Shown piece after piece: positions 26,366 to 34,023 of a DNA stretch of 64,000 nt. Origin of the DNA: Algihabitans albus (GTDB taxonomy: Bacteria; Pseudomonadota; Alphaproteobacteria; Kiloniellales; DSM-21159); the NCBI RefSeq assembly GCF_003572205.1, contig NZ_QXNY01000006.1, positions 372,001 through 436,000 on the forward strand, written 5' to 3'. Below the pieces are notes generated by a model. The model saw nothing but the letters and a program-made list of their open reading frames with translations. It was not told the DNA's origin and ran no database searches. Positions within the stretch are counted from its first letter, which is position 1; each line of letters begins with the position of its first letter. Both the position numbers and the translations under genes were made by a program.

Positions 26366-27126
26366 CCCGGTCCGCAGCGCGGCTTGCACCCGGCAGGGGG
26401 GATGCTCTTGCCGCCTTGACCGCCGTTTCCGTCGACCTCGGTGGCCGGACGGTCCTGCGGGAGATAGATCTTGCGGTGGAGCCGGCCCGCCTGGTCGCGG
26501 TGATCGGTCCGTCGGGGTGCGGGAAGACGACCCTTTTACGCTTGCTCGGGGATCTTCTCGAGCCGACCGCCGGAACCGTCGCGGGCTGTCGGGAGCGAAC
26601 CGCCTTCGTCTTCCAGGACCATCGTCTGCTGCCCTGGCGAACCGCGCTCGCGAATGTCGCTTTCGGCGCCTTGTCGCGTGGGGTCGACCGCCGCGAGCGG
26701 CGGGCCATGGCGGAGCGTCTCTTGTTCGAGTGCGGTCTTCCCCCCGAGTCCCATGGCCTCTATCCGGCCCAACTCAGCGGGGGCATGCGTGCGCGCGTGG
26801 CCCTGGCCCGTGCCCTCGCCGTCGAACCGCGGCTGGTTCTCCTCGACGAGCCCTTCAATGGACTGGATCTACAGATGCGCCGAAGTCTGCAGTCCATGCT
26901 GTGTGCGCTGGTCGAACGGCGCGGTCTCGGGGCTGTCCTGGTGACCCATGATCTCCTGGAGGCGTCTCGCATCGCCGATCGGGTCGTTGCGATTTCCTCA
27001 TCCGGCCGCATTGCCTTTCTGGAGAGCTTCGAGCGCCGGCCGGCCGAACGGAACGGCGATGCGATTCAGGCGGCTGCACAGCGGCTGACGCTTCGGCTCG
27101 AGTCGAGCGCGTCGGGACGGGACTGA
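26362..27126 (+). CDS. NitT/TauT-type ABC transporter ATPase
   Basis: The 254-residue ATPase has a Walker A motif at residues 49-57 (GPSGCGKTT), Q-loop 'VFQDHRLLPW', signature 'LSGGMRARVALARAL', Walker B 'LVLLDEPFNGLD' and switch His in 'VTHDLLEAS'. The GTG at 26362 overlaps the permease stop; a longer open frame upstream is a shadow of the permease gene. Only one ATPase and one permease gene are present, so both are expected to act as homodimers. Confidence 0.9.
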   Translation: MTRSAARLAPGRGDALAALTAVSVDLGGRTVLREIDLAVEPARLVAVIGPSGCGKTTLLRLLGDLLEPTAGTVAGCRERTAFVFQDHRLLPWRTALANVAFGALSRGVDRRERRAMAERLLFECGLPPESHGLYPAQLSGGMRARVALARALAVEPRLVLLDEPFNGLDLQMRRSLQSMLCALVERRGLGAVLVTHDLLEASRIADRVVAISSSGRIAFLESFERRPAERNGDAIQAAAQRLTLRLESSASGRD

Positions 27127-27157
27127 GAGATCGTTCGCCCTACACAAACCGGACGGC

Positions 27158-28033
27158 TCACACGAACTTCCGGAACAGCCGGGTCTGGTCGAACAAGGCT
27201 TCCAAGCTGCGCATCCGCTCGCGGGTCTCCGCCCAGCCGGAATCCTGCACCGCGGCGATCAGCGCCTCGACGATGAAGAGCGTGACCACGGAAGAGTCCC
27301 AGGCCGAGGGCGCCTCGATCCGAGCGTGAAAGCTGTGGGCCGCGTGCTTGGCGGCGGGGGAGCCCCACTGGTCGGTGAAGACCAGGGGGACGGCACCGCG
27401 TTCCTTCGCCATTTCGGCCAGGCGCAGCAGGTCGTGTTCGTAGCGGCGCACGTCGAACAGGGCCAGGACGTCGCCGGGCTGCATGTTGAGCACGTAGTGC
27501 GGCCAGGTGTTCGCATTGGGGGCGATCAGGGTCAGGCCGGGGCGCACGACCTGCAGGTGGGTGAAGAAGTAGTCGGCCAGGGCGCGGCTGATCCGGCCGC
27601 CCACCACGTAGACGCGGCGCTCCCGGTCGGACAGCAGGGCGACCGCCGCGTCGAAGGTCTCGGGGTCGATCTGGCCGAGGGTCTGGCGCAGGTTCTCCAT
27701 GACCGCCTCGGCGAAACGGTTGAGAATGTGGGTGTCCGGCGCATCGGCGGCCCAGCCGTCGTGTTTGGCGATGGGCGTGGAGATCGTGGCCTCCAGCTCC
27801 GCCCGCAGTGCCGCCTGCAGTTCGGGGAAGCCGGCAAAGCCGAGCTTCTTGGCCATGCGGACGACGGTCGGCCCCGACACGCCCGAGGCTTCCGCGACGC
27901 TGGCGATGCTGTCGAGTCCGAGCACGGGGTAACTGGCCAGCATGGCATTGGCGAGTTGGCGCTCGGCGCGGGTCAGCGCGGCGAAGCGACCGCGGATCCG
28001 TTCTGCGACGGTGAAGTCCTGCACGGTTTCCAC
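27158..28033 (-). CDS. MurR/RpiR-family transcriptional regulator
   Basis: The 291-residue protein has an N-terminal RpiR HTH (about residues 10-85, 'DSIASVAEASGVSGPTVVRMAKKLGFAGFPELQ') and a C-terminal SIS sugar-phosphate-binding fold (about 125-265, 'RVYVVGGRISRALADYF' and 'GDVLALFDVRRYEHDLL'). RpiR proteins sense phosphosugars or other small metabolites. It is divergent from TRAP system E across 240 bases that contain a perfect 10-bp palindrome, so it is the likely regulator of that transporter. Confidence 0.9.
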   Translation of the reverse strand: METVQDFTVAERIRGRFAALTRAERQLANAMLASYPVLGLDSIASVAEASGVSGPTVVRMAKKLGFAGFPELQAALRAELEATISTPIAKHDGWAADAPDTHILNRFAEAVMENLRQTLGQIDPETFDAAVALLSDRERRVYVVGGRISRALADYFFTHLQVVRPGLTLIAPNANTWPHYVLNMQPGDVLALFDVRRYEHDLLRLAEMAKERGAVPLVFTDQWGSPAAKHAAHSFHARIEAPSAWDSSVVTLFIVEALIAAVQDSGWAETRERMRSLEALFDQTRLFRKFV

Positions 28034-28131
28034 GCTCGGGCGGCCTCCTTACCGCGGCCTCTTGTCGGTCCGCTTCCGGGGCCAGTCTAGCCCGTTGTGA
28101 AGAAGTTTTGTCTAATCAATCGCACCAGAAA

Positions 28132-28141
28132 GAAACGTTTC
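28132..28141. promoter_or_regulatory. Putative RpiR operator (GAAACGTTTC palindrome)
   Basis: A perfect 10-bp palindrome lies in the divergent gap between the RpiR gene and dctQ of system E, in a locally AT-richer stretch. A TTGACT hexamer at 28151-28156 follows and could be a -35 element for the TRAP operon, but the matching -10 is poor. Confidence 0.45.
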
Positions 28142-28274
28142 AGAATCGCCTTGACTGTCCTGAGCCATCTGGAAAGATGACGCGCAGGTTTCAGGCAAGC
28201 GGCGTCCCGGCCGGCCGATCCGCTGACAGGCCGGTTACGGTCGGCGCAGGCCAGCGCGGGGTGGGGACAGGCAG

Positions 28275-28781
28275 GTGGTAGCGGCGCTCAGACTCTACGT
28301 TCGCGCTGTCGAGGCGATGGCCCGGGCCGTCGGTCGCGTCACCATGTATCTGATCTTCGCGATGATCGCGGTGCTGCTCTACTCCTCGATCTCCAAGACC
28401 TTCTTCCTGCCGGCGATCTGGACCTTCGAGCTCGCTCAGTTTCTGATGGTCGCCTACTTTCTGCTGGGCGGAGGCTATTCGATGCAGCTCGGCGGCCATG
28501 TCCGCATGGATCTGCTCTACGGCGCCTGGTCGGACCGTACCAAGACCTGGGTCGACTCCTTCACCATTCTCTTTCTCATCGCCTACCTGGTGCTGCTGCT
28601 TTACGGCGGCATCAACAGCTCGATCTATGCCCTGGTCTATGGGGAACGCAGCTACTCCGCCTGGCGGCCCTACATGGCGCCGATCAAGATCGTCATGTGT
28701 ATCGGCATCTTCATCATGCTGCTTCAGGCCATCGCGACCTGGATCCGCGATCTTTGCCGGCTGCGCGGGATCGACCTCTGA
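28275..28781 (+). CDS. TRAP transporter small permease, DctQ family (system E)
   Basis: The 168-residue protein has four predicted helices and the DctQ segment 'FELAQFLMVAYFLLGGGYSMQLGGHVRMDLLYG' around residues 53-85. The start is GTG at 28275; ATG at 28317 would give a shorter N-terminus. Its stop overlaps the next gene (TGATG). System E has the order Q-M-P, unlike systems A, C and D, where the binding protein comes first. Confidence 0.88.
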   Translation: MVAALRLYVRAVEAMARAVGRVTMYLIFAMIAVLLYSSISKTFFLPAIWTFELAQFLMVAYFLLGGGYSMQLGGHVRMDLLYGAWSDRTKTWVDSFTILFLIAYLVLLLYGGINSSIYALVYGERSYSAWRPYMAPIKIVMCIGIFIMLLQAIATWIRDLCRLRGIDL

Positions 28782-30106
28782 TGGGCCACGAAGTCATCGC
28801 CCTGCTGATGTTCTCCTCGATGATGCTCATGCTCATCACCGGACAGCGGGTCTTCGCGGCGATCGGCGCGGTCGCCGCCATCGCCGCCCTGTTGCTGTGG
28901 GGCCAGGGCGGCGGCGACATGGCTTTCTCGGCCGCCATGAAGCTGATGAAGTGGTATCCGCTGCTGACGCTGCCGCTCTTCATCTACATGGGCTACATGC
29001 TGTCGGAGTCCGGCATCGCAGACGATCTCTACCGCATGTTCCATGTCTGGTTCGGGCCGATGCCCGGCGGGCTCGCGATCGGCACCATCCTCTTGATGGT
29101 GGTGATCTCCGCCATGAACGGGCTGAGTGTCGCCGGCATGGCGATCGGCGCGACCATCGCCCTGCCCGAACTGCTGCGTCGCGGCTACGATAAGCTGATG
29201 GTGACCGGCGTCGTCCAGGCCGGCTCGTCGTTGGGCATTCTCGTCCCGCCCAGCGTCGTGCTGGTACTCTACGGCATGATCGCCCGCCAGCCGGTCGGCC
29301 AGCTCTGGCTGGCCGGAGTTCTGCCGGGCCTGATGATGGCCGCGCTCTTCGTGCTCTACATCGTCGTGCGTTGCCGCATCACGCCCGAACTGGGGCCGGC
29401 GCTGTCCAGGGAGGAGCGGGAGCGCTACAGCCTCGTGGACAGGCTGAAGCTGCTGCGGGCCGGCGTTCTGCCGCTGGCCATCTTCTTCGCCATGACCGGC
29501 CTCTTTCTGATGGGCGTGACCTCGCTGGTCGAGAGCTCGGCCGTGGGCGCCGTCTCGGCCACGCTGGCCGCCCTGGTCAAGGGGCGCCTGACCTGGCCGG
29601 TGATGGAAACGACGATGCGCAAGACGCTGGCGATCAGCTGCATGTTCATGTGGATCATCCTGGCGGCCCTCTGCTTCGGCGCGGTCTTCGACGGCCTGGG
29701 CGCGGTGCGGGCCATCGAGGGCTTCTTCACCAGCGACCTGGGGCTTGGGCCCTGGGAGATCCTGATCCTGATGCAGCTTTCCTTCCTGCTGCTCGGCACC
29801 TTCATGGACGACACCGCGATGCTGGTGATCGTCGCACCGCTCTACGTGCCGCTGGTCGGGGCGCTCGGTTTCGATCTCGTCTGGTACGGCGTGCTCTACA
29901 CCATCACCTGCCAGATCGCCTATATGACGCCGCCCTTCGGCTACAACCTCTTCCTGATGCGGGCCATGGCGCCGCCGGAGATCACCCTGATGGACATCTA
30001 CCGTTCCGTCACTCCCTTCGTGGCGGTGATGCTGCTGGCGCTGGTCCTTGTCATAGCCTTCCCGCAGATCGCGCTCTGGCTGCCGGAGCTGCATTACGGA
30101 CGCTGA
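28781..30106 (+). CDS. TRAP transporter large permease, DctM family (system E)
   Basis: The 441-residue protein has the DctM motifs 'AGSSLGILVPPSVVLVLYGMIARQP' (about residue 147) and 'MTPPFGYNLFLMRAMAPPEITL' (about 382), with about twelve membrane helices. ATG at 28781 shares a base with the dctQ stop; the longer frame upstream is a shadow of dctQ. The binding-protein gene follows 82 bases later. Confidence 0.93.
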   Translation: MGHEVIALLMFSSMMLMLITGQRVFAAIGAVAAIAALLLWGQGGGDMAFSAAMKLMKWYPLLTLPLFIYMGYMLSESGIADDLYRMFHVWFGPMPGGLAIGTILLMVVISAMNGLSVAGMAIGATIALPELLRRGYDKLMVTGVVQAGSSLGILVPPSVVLVLYGMIARQPVGQLWLAGVLPGLMMAALFVLYIVVRCRITPELGPALSREERERYSLVDRLKLLRAGVLPLAIFFAMTGLFLMGVTSLVESSAVGAVSATLAALVKGRLTWPVMETTMRKTLAISCMFMWIILAALCFGAVFDGLGAVRAIEGFFTSDLGLGPWEILILMQLSFLLLGTFMDDTAMLVIVAPLYVPLVGALGFDLVWYGVLYTITCQIAYMTPPFGYNLFLMRAMAPPEITLMDIYRSVTPFVAVMLLALVLVIAFPQIALWLPELHYGR

Positions 30107-30188
30107 CGAACAGAAGAAGGCGCGGCCGGTTCAGTGGAGCCGGCATGGGCCCAGGAGACAACGAACCCGAACGAGGAGGTGCAGAGCG

Positions 30189-31238
30189 ATGACCACAAGA
30201 CGCAAGTTTTTGAAGACGGCAGGGGCGGCGACCGCCACCGCCGGCGCCGCGGCGGTGGCCGCACCGGCGGTTCACGGTCAGTCGAAGATCACTTGGCGAC
30301 TGCAGACCTACGCCGGTCCGGCCTTGGCCGAGCATGTGATCAAGCCGTCGATCGACGCCTTCAACAAGGTCGCCAATGGCGAAATGGAGATCGAACTCTA
30401 CTACTCGGACCAACTGGTGCCGACCGGCGAACTGTTTCGCGCGATGCAACGCGGCACCATCGATGCGGTGCAGTCAGACGACGACTCCATCGCTGCGCCC
30501 GTCGACATCTCCGTCTTCGGCGGCTACTTCCCCTTTGCGACTCGCTACAGCCTGGACGTGCCCGTCCTCTTCAACGATTACGGCCTGAAGGAGATTTGGG
30601 AGGAGGCCTACGGCGAAATCGACGGTGTCACCTGGCTGTCGGCGGGTGCCTGGGATCCCTGCCACTTCGCCACGGTCGACCCGATCCGCAGCCTGGAAGA
30701 CCTCAGGGGCAAGCGTGTCTTCACCTTCCCAACGGCCGGCCGTTTTCTGTCACGCTTCGGCGTGGTCCCTGTCACTCTGCCGTGGGAAGACATCGAGGTC
30801 GCGGTGCAGACCGGCGAGCTGGACGGCATTGCCTGGTCCGGCATCACCGAGGACTACACCGTCGGCTGGGCCGACGTGACCAACTATTTCCTCACCAACA
30901 ATATCTCCGGTGCCTGGTGCGGTTCCTACTTCGCCAATTCGGAGCGCTGGGAGGAACTGCCGGAGCATCTCAAGACCCTGTTCCGCCTCTGCATGGACAG
31001 CTCTCACTACTACCGTCAGCACTGGTATTGGGGGGGCGAGGCGAAACTGCGGACCGGTGGAGACAAGCTGGAGCTGACCACCATTCCGGACGCCGAGTGG
31101 CAGCAGGTCGAAGACGAGGCGATGAAGTTCTGGGACGAGGTCGCCGGCGAGAGCGACCGCAACGCCCGCGTCGTCGCCATTCTCAAGGAGTACCGTGAGG
31201 TGATGCAGAGGGCGGGCCCGCCCTACCGCTATTCCTGA
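30189..31238 (+). CDS. TRAP transporter substrate-binding protein, DctP family (system E)
   Basis: The 349-residue protein has a twin-Arg signal (TTRRKFLKTAG, residues 2-12, cut near VHGQ). The mature part resembles the 2-oxo-acid-binding (TakP-like) DctP branch: 'ITWRLQTYAGP', Arg in 'LRGKRVFTFPTAGRFL' (about residue 180) and 'QTGELDGIAWSG' (about 213). That suggests a 2-oxo or hydroxy carboxylate ligand, as inference only. It is the last gene of operon E and is followed by a clear terminator. Confidence 0.92.
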   Translation: MTTRRKFLKTAGAATATAGAAAVAAPAVHGQSKITWRLQTYAGPALAEHVIKPSIDAFNKVANGEMEIELYYSDQLVPTGELFRAMQRGTIDAVQSDDDSIAAPVDISVFGGYFPFATRYSLDVPVLFNDYGLKEIWEEAYGEIDGVTWLSAGAWDPCHFATVDPIRSLEDLRGKRVFTFPTAGRFLSRFGVVPVTLPWEDIEVAVQTGELDGIAWSGITEDYTVGWADVTNYFLTNNISGAWCGSYFANSERWEELPEHLKTLFRLCMDSSHYYRQHWYWGGEAKLRTGGDKLELTTIPDAEWQQVEDEAMKFWDEVAGESDRNARVVAILKEYREVMQRAGPPYRYS

Positions 31239-31264
31239 CGCGACGACAAAGGACGGAACGCGAC

Positions 31265-31300
31265 GATCCCCGGAAGAGACGCTTCCGGGGATCTTTCTTT
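31265..31300 (+). terminator. Rho-independent terminator of TRAP system E
   Basis: Twelve-base perfect arms at 31265-31276 and 31282-31293 with a five-base loop are followed by TTTCTTT. It lies 26 bases after the dctP stop. Confidence 0.88.
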
Positions 31301-31523
31301 GGTCGCCCGAGTCTCGTGAAGGTCCGAGACTCGGATCGCGAGGCTCGAACGAAAGAAGGAGCTACGTCGGAGCGATCTTCACCGCTCCCTTGGCTGCCGA
31401 TCTTTATAGATATTTAAGTCATTAAAAGGTCTGCTTGTCTCGTGAGGTCATTTTTTTAGTGACGCTCCGAAGTCTCTCCGCTAATGATCGTGGCGACCCA
31501 TGAGAAATTGCATAGGATAGGCA

Positions 31524-32102
31524 ATGGCTAACTTCAAGAAAGTGGCTGAGGCAGTGGCTGAAAGCGGTCTGTCTCGCGCGCACATCTACCGCCTGATTGA
31601 TCAGGGCAAAGTCCCGTCTCAAACCGAGGGGCGTTTGCGTAAGGTTGATGTCGAAGCGCTGAAGCGATTCGTTTCGGACTCTGCCTCCAAGCCGCGTCGC
31701 GGGCGTCGCCCCGGCTCCGGCAAGGCGGCGCAGGCCGCTCAGCGCAAGTCAACGGTCGCTGCTCAGCGCAAGCCCGCCGTCAAGGCCGCCCGTAAGACGA
31801 CGCGTAAGACCGGGCGCAAGACGACCGGAAAGGCCGCGACATCGGTCGCGACGCCGGCGGCGCCCGTCGCTGCCAAGTCCGCTCCGGCCCGGGCCACCAC
31901 TCGCCGTGCGACCGGAACGCGCAAGGCAGCCGCCGCGAAGCGGTCGGCCGCACCTCAGTCGGCGGGCGGGGGCAACGAGCTCGAATTTCTGCGCGGCGAG
32001 GTGGCGCGCCTCTGGGGCGAGCTCGACTTGCGCCGTCAGGATCAGCAGGCCGAGTGCGATCGTCTGTTGAAGATCATCGAGAGCCTGACCCGGCGCGCGT
32101 GA
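31524..32102 (+). CDS. HTH protein with H1-like basic tail and C-terminal coiled coil
   Basis: The 192-residue protein has three parts. Residues 1-50 form an excisionase/MerR-like HTH ('ESGLSRAHIYRLIDQGKVPS' then 'VDVEALKRF'). Residues 55-148 are a low-complexity Lys/Arg/Ala/Thr tail with repeated AARK- and TRK-type units, like bacterial histone H1-like proteins. Residues 150-192 form a heptad-rich helix ('LEFLRGEVARLWGELDLRRQ'). This suggests a sequence-directed DNA-binding protein that coats or bridges DNA and oligomerises by its C-terminus. It is preceded by about 130 bases of unusually AT-rich sequence and stands alone. Confidence 0.75.
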   Translation: MANFKKVAEAVAESGLSRAHIYRLIDQGKVPSQTEGRLRKVDVEALKRFVSDSASKPRRGRRPGSGKAAQAAQRKSTVAAQRKPAVKAARKTTRKTGRKTTGKAATSVATPAAPVAAKSAPARATTRRATGTRKAAAAKRSAAPQSAGGGNELEFLRGEVARLWGELDLRRQDQQAECDRLLKIIESLTRRA

Positions 32103-32230
32103 GTCCTTCGGACGCGCCGGATCGCGTCGCTCTGGGACCGACCTCCGTCGGCGCAGCGGCGATACGGTTCGCACGATGGAGGCAATGCCGGTGGCCGTGG
32201 CTAGTGGGCGGCCACCGGTGAAACCTGTGA

Positions 32231-32257
32231 GACCGGCCGCAGAGAGATGCGGCCGTC
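32231..32257 (+). terminator. Terminator-like hairpin between the HTH/H1-like gene and the OsmC gene
   Basis: The arms 32235-32241 and 32248-32254 pair perfectly. The stem extends by three more pairs (32231-32233 with 32255-32257) past a bulged C, and TTCTTGT follows. It stands 20 bases before the OsmC start. Confidence 0.5.
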
Positions 32258-32276
32258 TTCTTGTGGCGAGACGGCG

Positions 32277-32747
32277 ATGGCGCACCGGTACGAAGCGACT
32301 GTGACCTGGTCGGCGGCGGAGCAGGGCGCGACGACCGACTACAAGAGCTACGGGCGTGGGTATCGGGTTGAGATTCCGGGCCGGCCCGACCTCTTGGGGT
32401 CATCGGATCCAGCCTTCCGGGGAGATGCCGGCCGGCACAATCCGGAAGACCTCCTGCTGGCGGCCCTGAGCGGCTGCCACCTGCTTTGGTATCTGCACCT
32501 CTGCGCGACCTCCGGCATCGTCGTGCTCGACTACCGCGACGAAGCGACGGGGGAGATGCAGTTGGAGAAAGGCGGCGGCGGACAGTTCGTCTCGGCACGG
32601 TTGTGCCCGCAGGTGACGATCGCCTCGGGGGGCGATGTCGAGCGGGCCAGAGCTTTGCACACCGAGGCCGCGGCCAAGTGTTTCATCGCCCGCTCGGTCA
32701 ACTTCCCCGTTCATCACGATCCAGTCGTCTCGCTGGAGCAGTCGTAG
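32277..32747 (+). CDS. OsmC-family protein
   Basis: The 156-residue protein has the OsmC/Ohr fold with both redox Cys residues: one in 'AALSGCHLLWYLHLCA' (about residue 66) and one in 'EAAAKCFIARSVNFPV' (about 135). The family reduces organic peroxides in the cytoplasm. The second motif matches the 'CxISRS' type of the YhfA/OsmC-like branch rather than Ohr. ATG at 32277 was chosen because the conserved 'HRYEATVTW' strand begins there. A second OsmC-family gene lies at 59972. Confidence 0.85.
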   Translation: MAHRYEATVTWSAAEQGATTDYKSYGRGYRVEIPGRPDLLGSSDPAFRGDAGRHNPEDLLLAALSGCHLLWYLHLCATSGIVVLDYRDEATGEMQLEKGGGGQFVSARLCPQVTIASGGDVERARALHTEAAAKCFIARSVNFPVHHDPVVSLEQS

Positions 32748-32849
32748 GACCCGAGGCAGCGCCGGATCGGCCGAGTGCCGGATCGCCGGCGGTTCTGCCT
32801 CTGTCTCAAGACGGTCTTGCGACGATTGCCGGCAGCCGGCCCTCGGCCG

Positions 32850-33071
32850 CTACTGTCCGAGCCAGCGTCGTGCCGCAAGGCTGTGAAGCACACTGTCGGG
32901 CGCTTCCAGGTTCGATGCGACGGGGGCTTTGGCTGCTGGCGCCTTGGCCGCTCGGGAGCGGGCCTTGGCGGCTGCGCGTTTCGGCTTGCCGGGAGCGCCC
33001 GCCGTCTCGTTGCCGGGGGTCGACTTGTTCTTGGCCTTACCGGCTACCGGTCGCTTGGCACGCGTGGTCAT
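32850..33071 (-). CDS. Small Lys/Ala-rich basic protein
   Basis: The frame encodes 73 residues. The first 50 are strongly basic and low in complexity ('AKRPVAGKAKNKS', 'KPKRAAAKARSRAAKAPAAK'), and a short non-repetitive C-terminus follows ('LEAPDSVLHSLAARRWLGQ'). Its composition resembles the tail of the HTH protein at 31524, 750 bases away. It could be a small nucleoid-associated protein. Evidence is only composition and a clean ATG, so it may not be expressed. Confidence 0.45.
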   Translation of the reverse strand: MTTRAKRPVAGKAKNKSTPGNETAGAPGKPKRAAAKARSRAAKAPAAKAPVASNLEAPDSVLHSLAARRWLGQ

Positions 33072-33277
33072 GGTCTCCAAGGGCTCCCAAATGGATGCGT
33101 TTGCCGCTCTTGAGATCACCTTACAGGTCGCAGCCTAAATCAGAAAGGCTGGGAGAGGTACGGGTCTTGCCTGCCCGGCACCGAAGACCGCCTGGCGGCA
33201 AACTCGATGTCTCGCCGACCCACCCTGCGCGTGGAGGGAGGCGGGCCAAGCCATGCTTGAACCGCGCCGGGGCTAAG

Positions 33278-33514
33278 CTAGCAAGCGGTCGACCGGAGAA
33301 GCTCAGCACGCCGGGCGCGGATGCGCCGGATCTGGGCCGTGAGCTGGGCCAGGGATGCGAAGCTGCCGCCATCCAGTGTCGCCAGGTCCGGCTCGGTCGT
33401 GAAGAAAACGAGGTTGTGACCCAGGGACAGGGCCAGGCCTGCCGGCAGGCCATCGACCTCCAGCGGCTGGGTGACGACTTCAGTGAAGGGGTCGGACGTA
33501 CTGGGCTGTTTCAT
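33278..33514 (-). CDS. Small hypothetical protein (78 aa)
   Basis: I do not recognise this protein. It looks like a folded small protein rather than low-complexity noise: a 'GLPAGLALSLGHNLVFFTTEPDLATLDGG' core, then a basic amphipathic helix ('LTAQIRRIRARRAELL') and a Cys as the last residue. ATG at 33514 is used; a GGGAGG lies about 14 bases upstream, further than ideal. Confidence 0.42.
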   Translation of the reverse strand: MKQPSTSDPFTEVVTQPLEVDGLPAGLALSLGHNLVFFTTEPDLATLDGGSFASLAQLTAQIRRIRARRAELLRSTAC

Positions 33515-33708
33515 AACGTTTGGTCTTGACCTCCCGAGAACCAGCCCTGCCATCGATACTTCAGCGTCTCGCAGCCGGCCCTGACTACGGAACGCTATAA
33601 CCATATAGACCACTATGTCTTAAGTAGGTCTTGCGCCAAGTCAATTCCACCTGTGCGAAGCGGCTGGGTGCCTTTGCTGCGGTAGCGGGTTCTGCCGGAT
33701 CTAGAGCG

Positions 33709-34005
33709 TCACCCCGTCCGCAAGGGGGCCTCCGCAAGGTGACCGTCATAGGGCGTCAATCCGGCATCGAGAGCCAGCATGCGGGCCTCAGCCGTCGTTG
33801 GGGCCGCTCCCTCCAGGCCCTTGATCTGCAAGGCGAGAGCCACGAAGACCCGGAGCGGAAGTCGCAGCTCTCCGACTGCCAGCATCCATCGCGACGGACC
33901 TGCCGGAAGCCCCGTTTCAGCGAGCAGATCCGTCGTGCTGCGACCGGCGGCGGCGGCGGCGGCGGCCTCGAAATCGGCGCGTTCCAGGTTATGTGAATTT
34001 ATCAT
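33709..34005 (-). CDS. Small hypothetical protein (98 aa) with poly-Ala stretch
   Basis: I do not recognise this protein. An N-terminal 'EAAAAAAAGRS' stretch, encoded by a GGC trinucleotide run at 33949-33966, is followed by a helix-rich body ('RWMLAVGELRLPLRVFVALALQIKG'). The ATG has GAAGG about 12 bases upstream. It lies 18 bases upstream of the convergent-side end of the DUF1194 gene on the same strand. Coding is plausible but unproven. Confidence 0.42.
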   Translation of the reverse strand: MINSHNLERADFEAAAAAAAGRSTTDLLAETGLPAGPSRWMLAVGELRLPLRVFVALALQIKGLEGAAPTTAEARMLALDAGLTPYDGHLAEAPLRTG

Positions 34006-34023
34006 GACAACAGACCTTCGGGC

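Noticed and set aside
31239-31523. Integration site near the AT-rich patch before the HTH protein
   Set aside because: There is no integrase, tRNA or flanking direct repeat. The excisionase-like HTH alone is not evidence of a mobile element.
33949-33966. GGC repeat as a CRISPR or other array
   Set aside because: It is a simple trinucleotide run encoding alanines, with no spacers.
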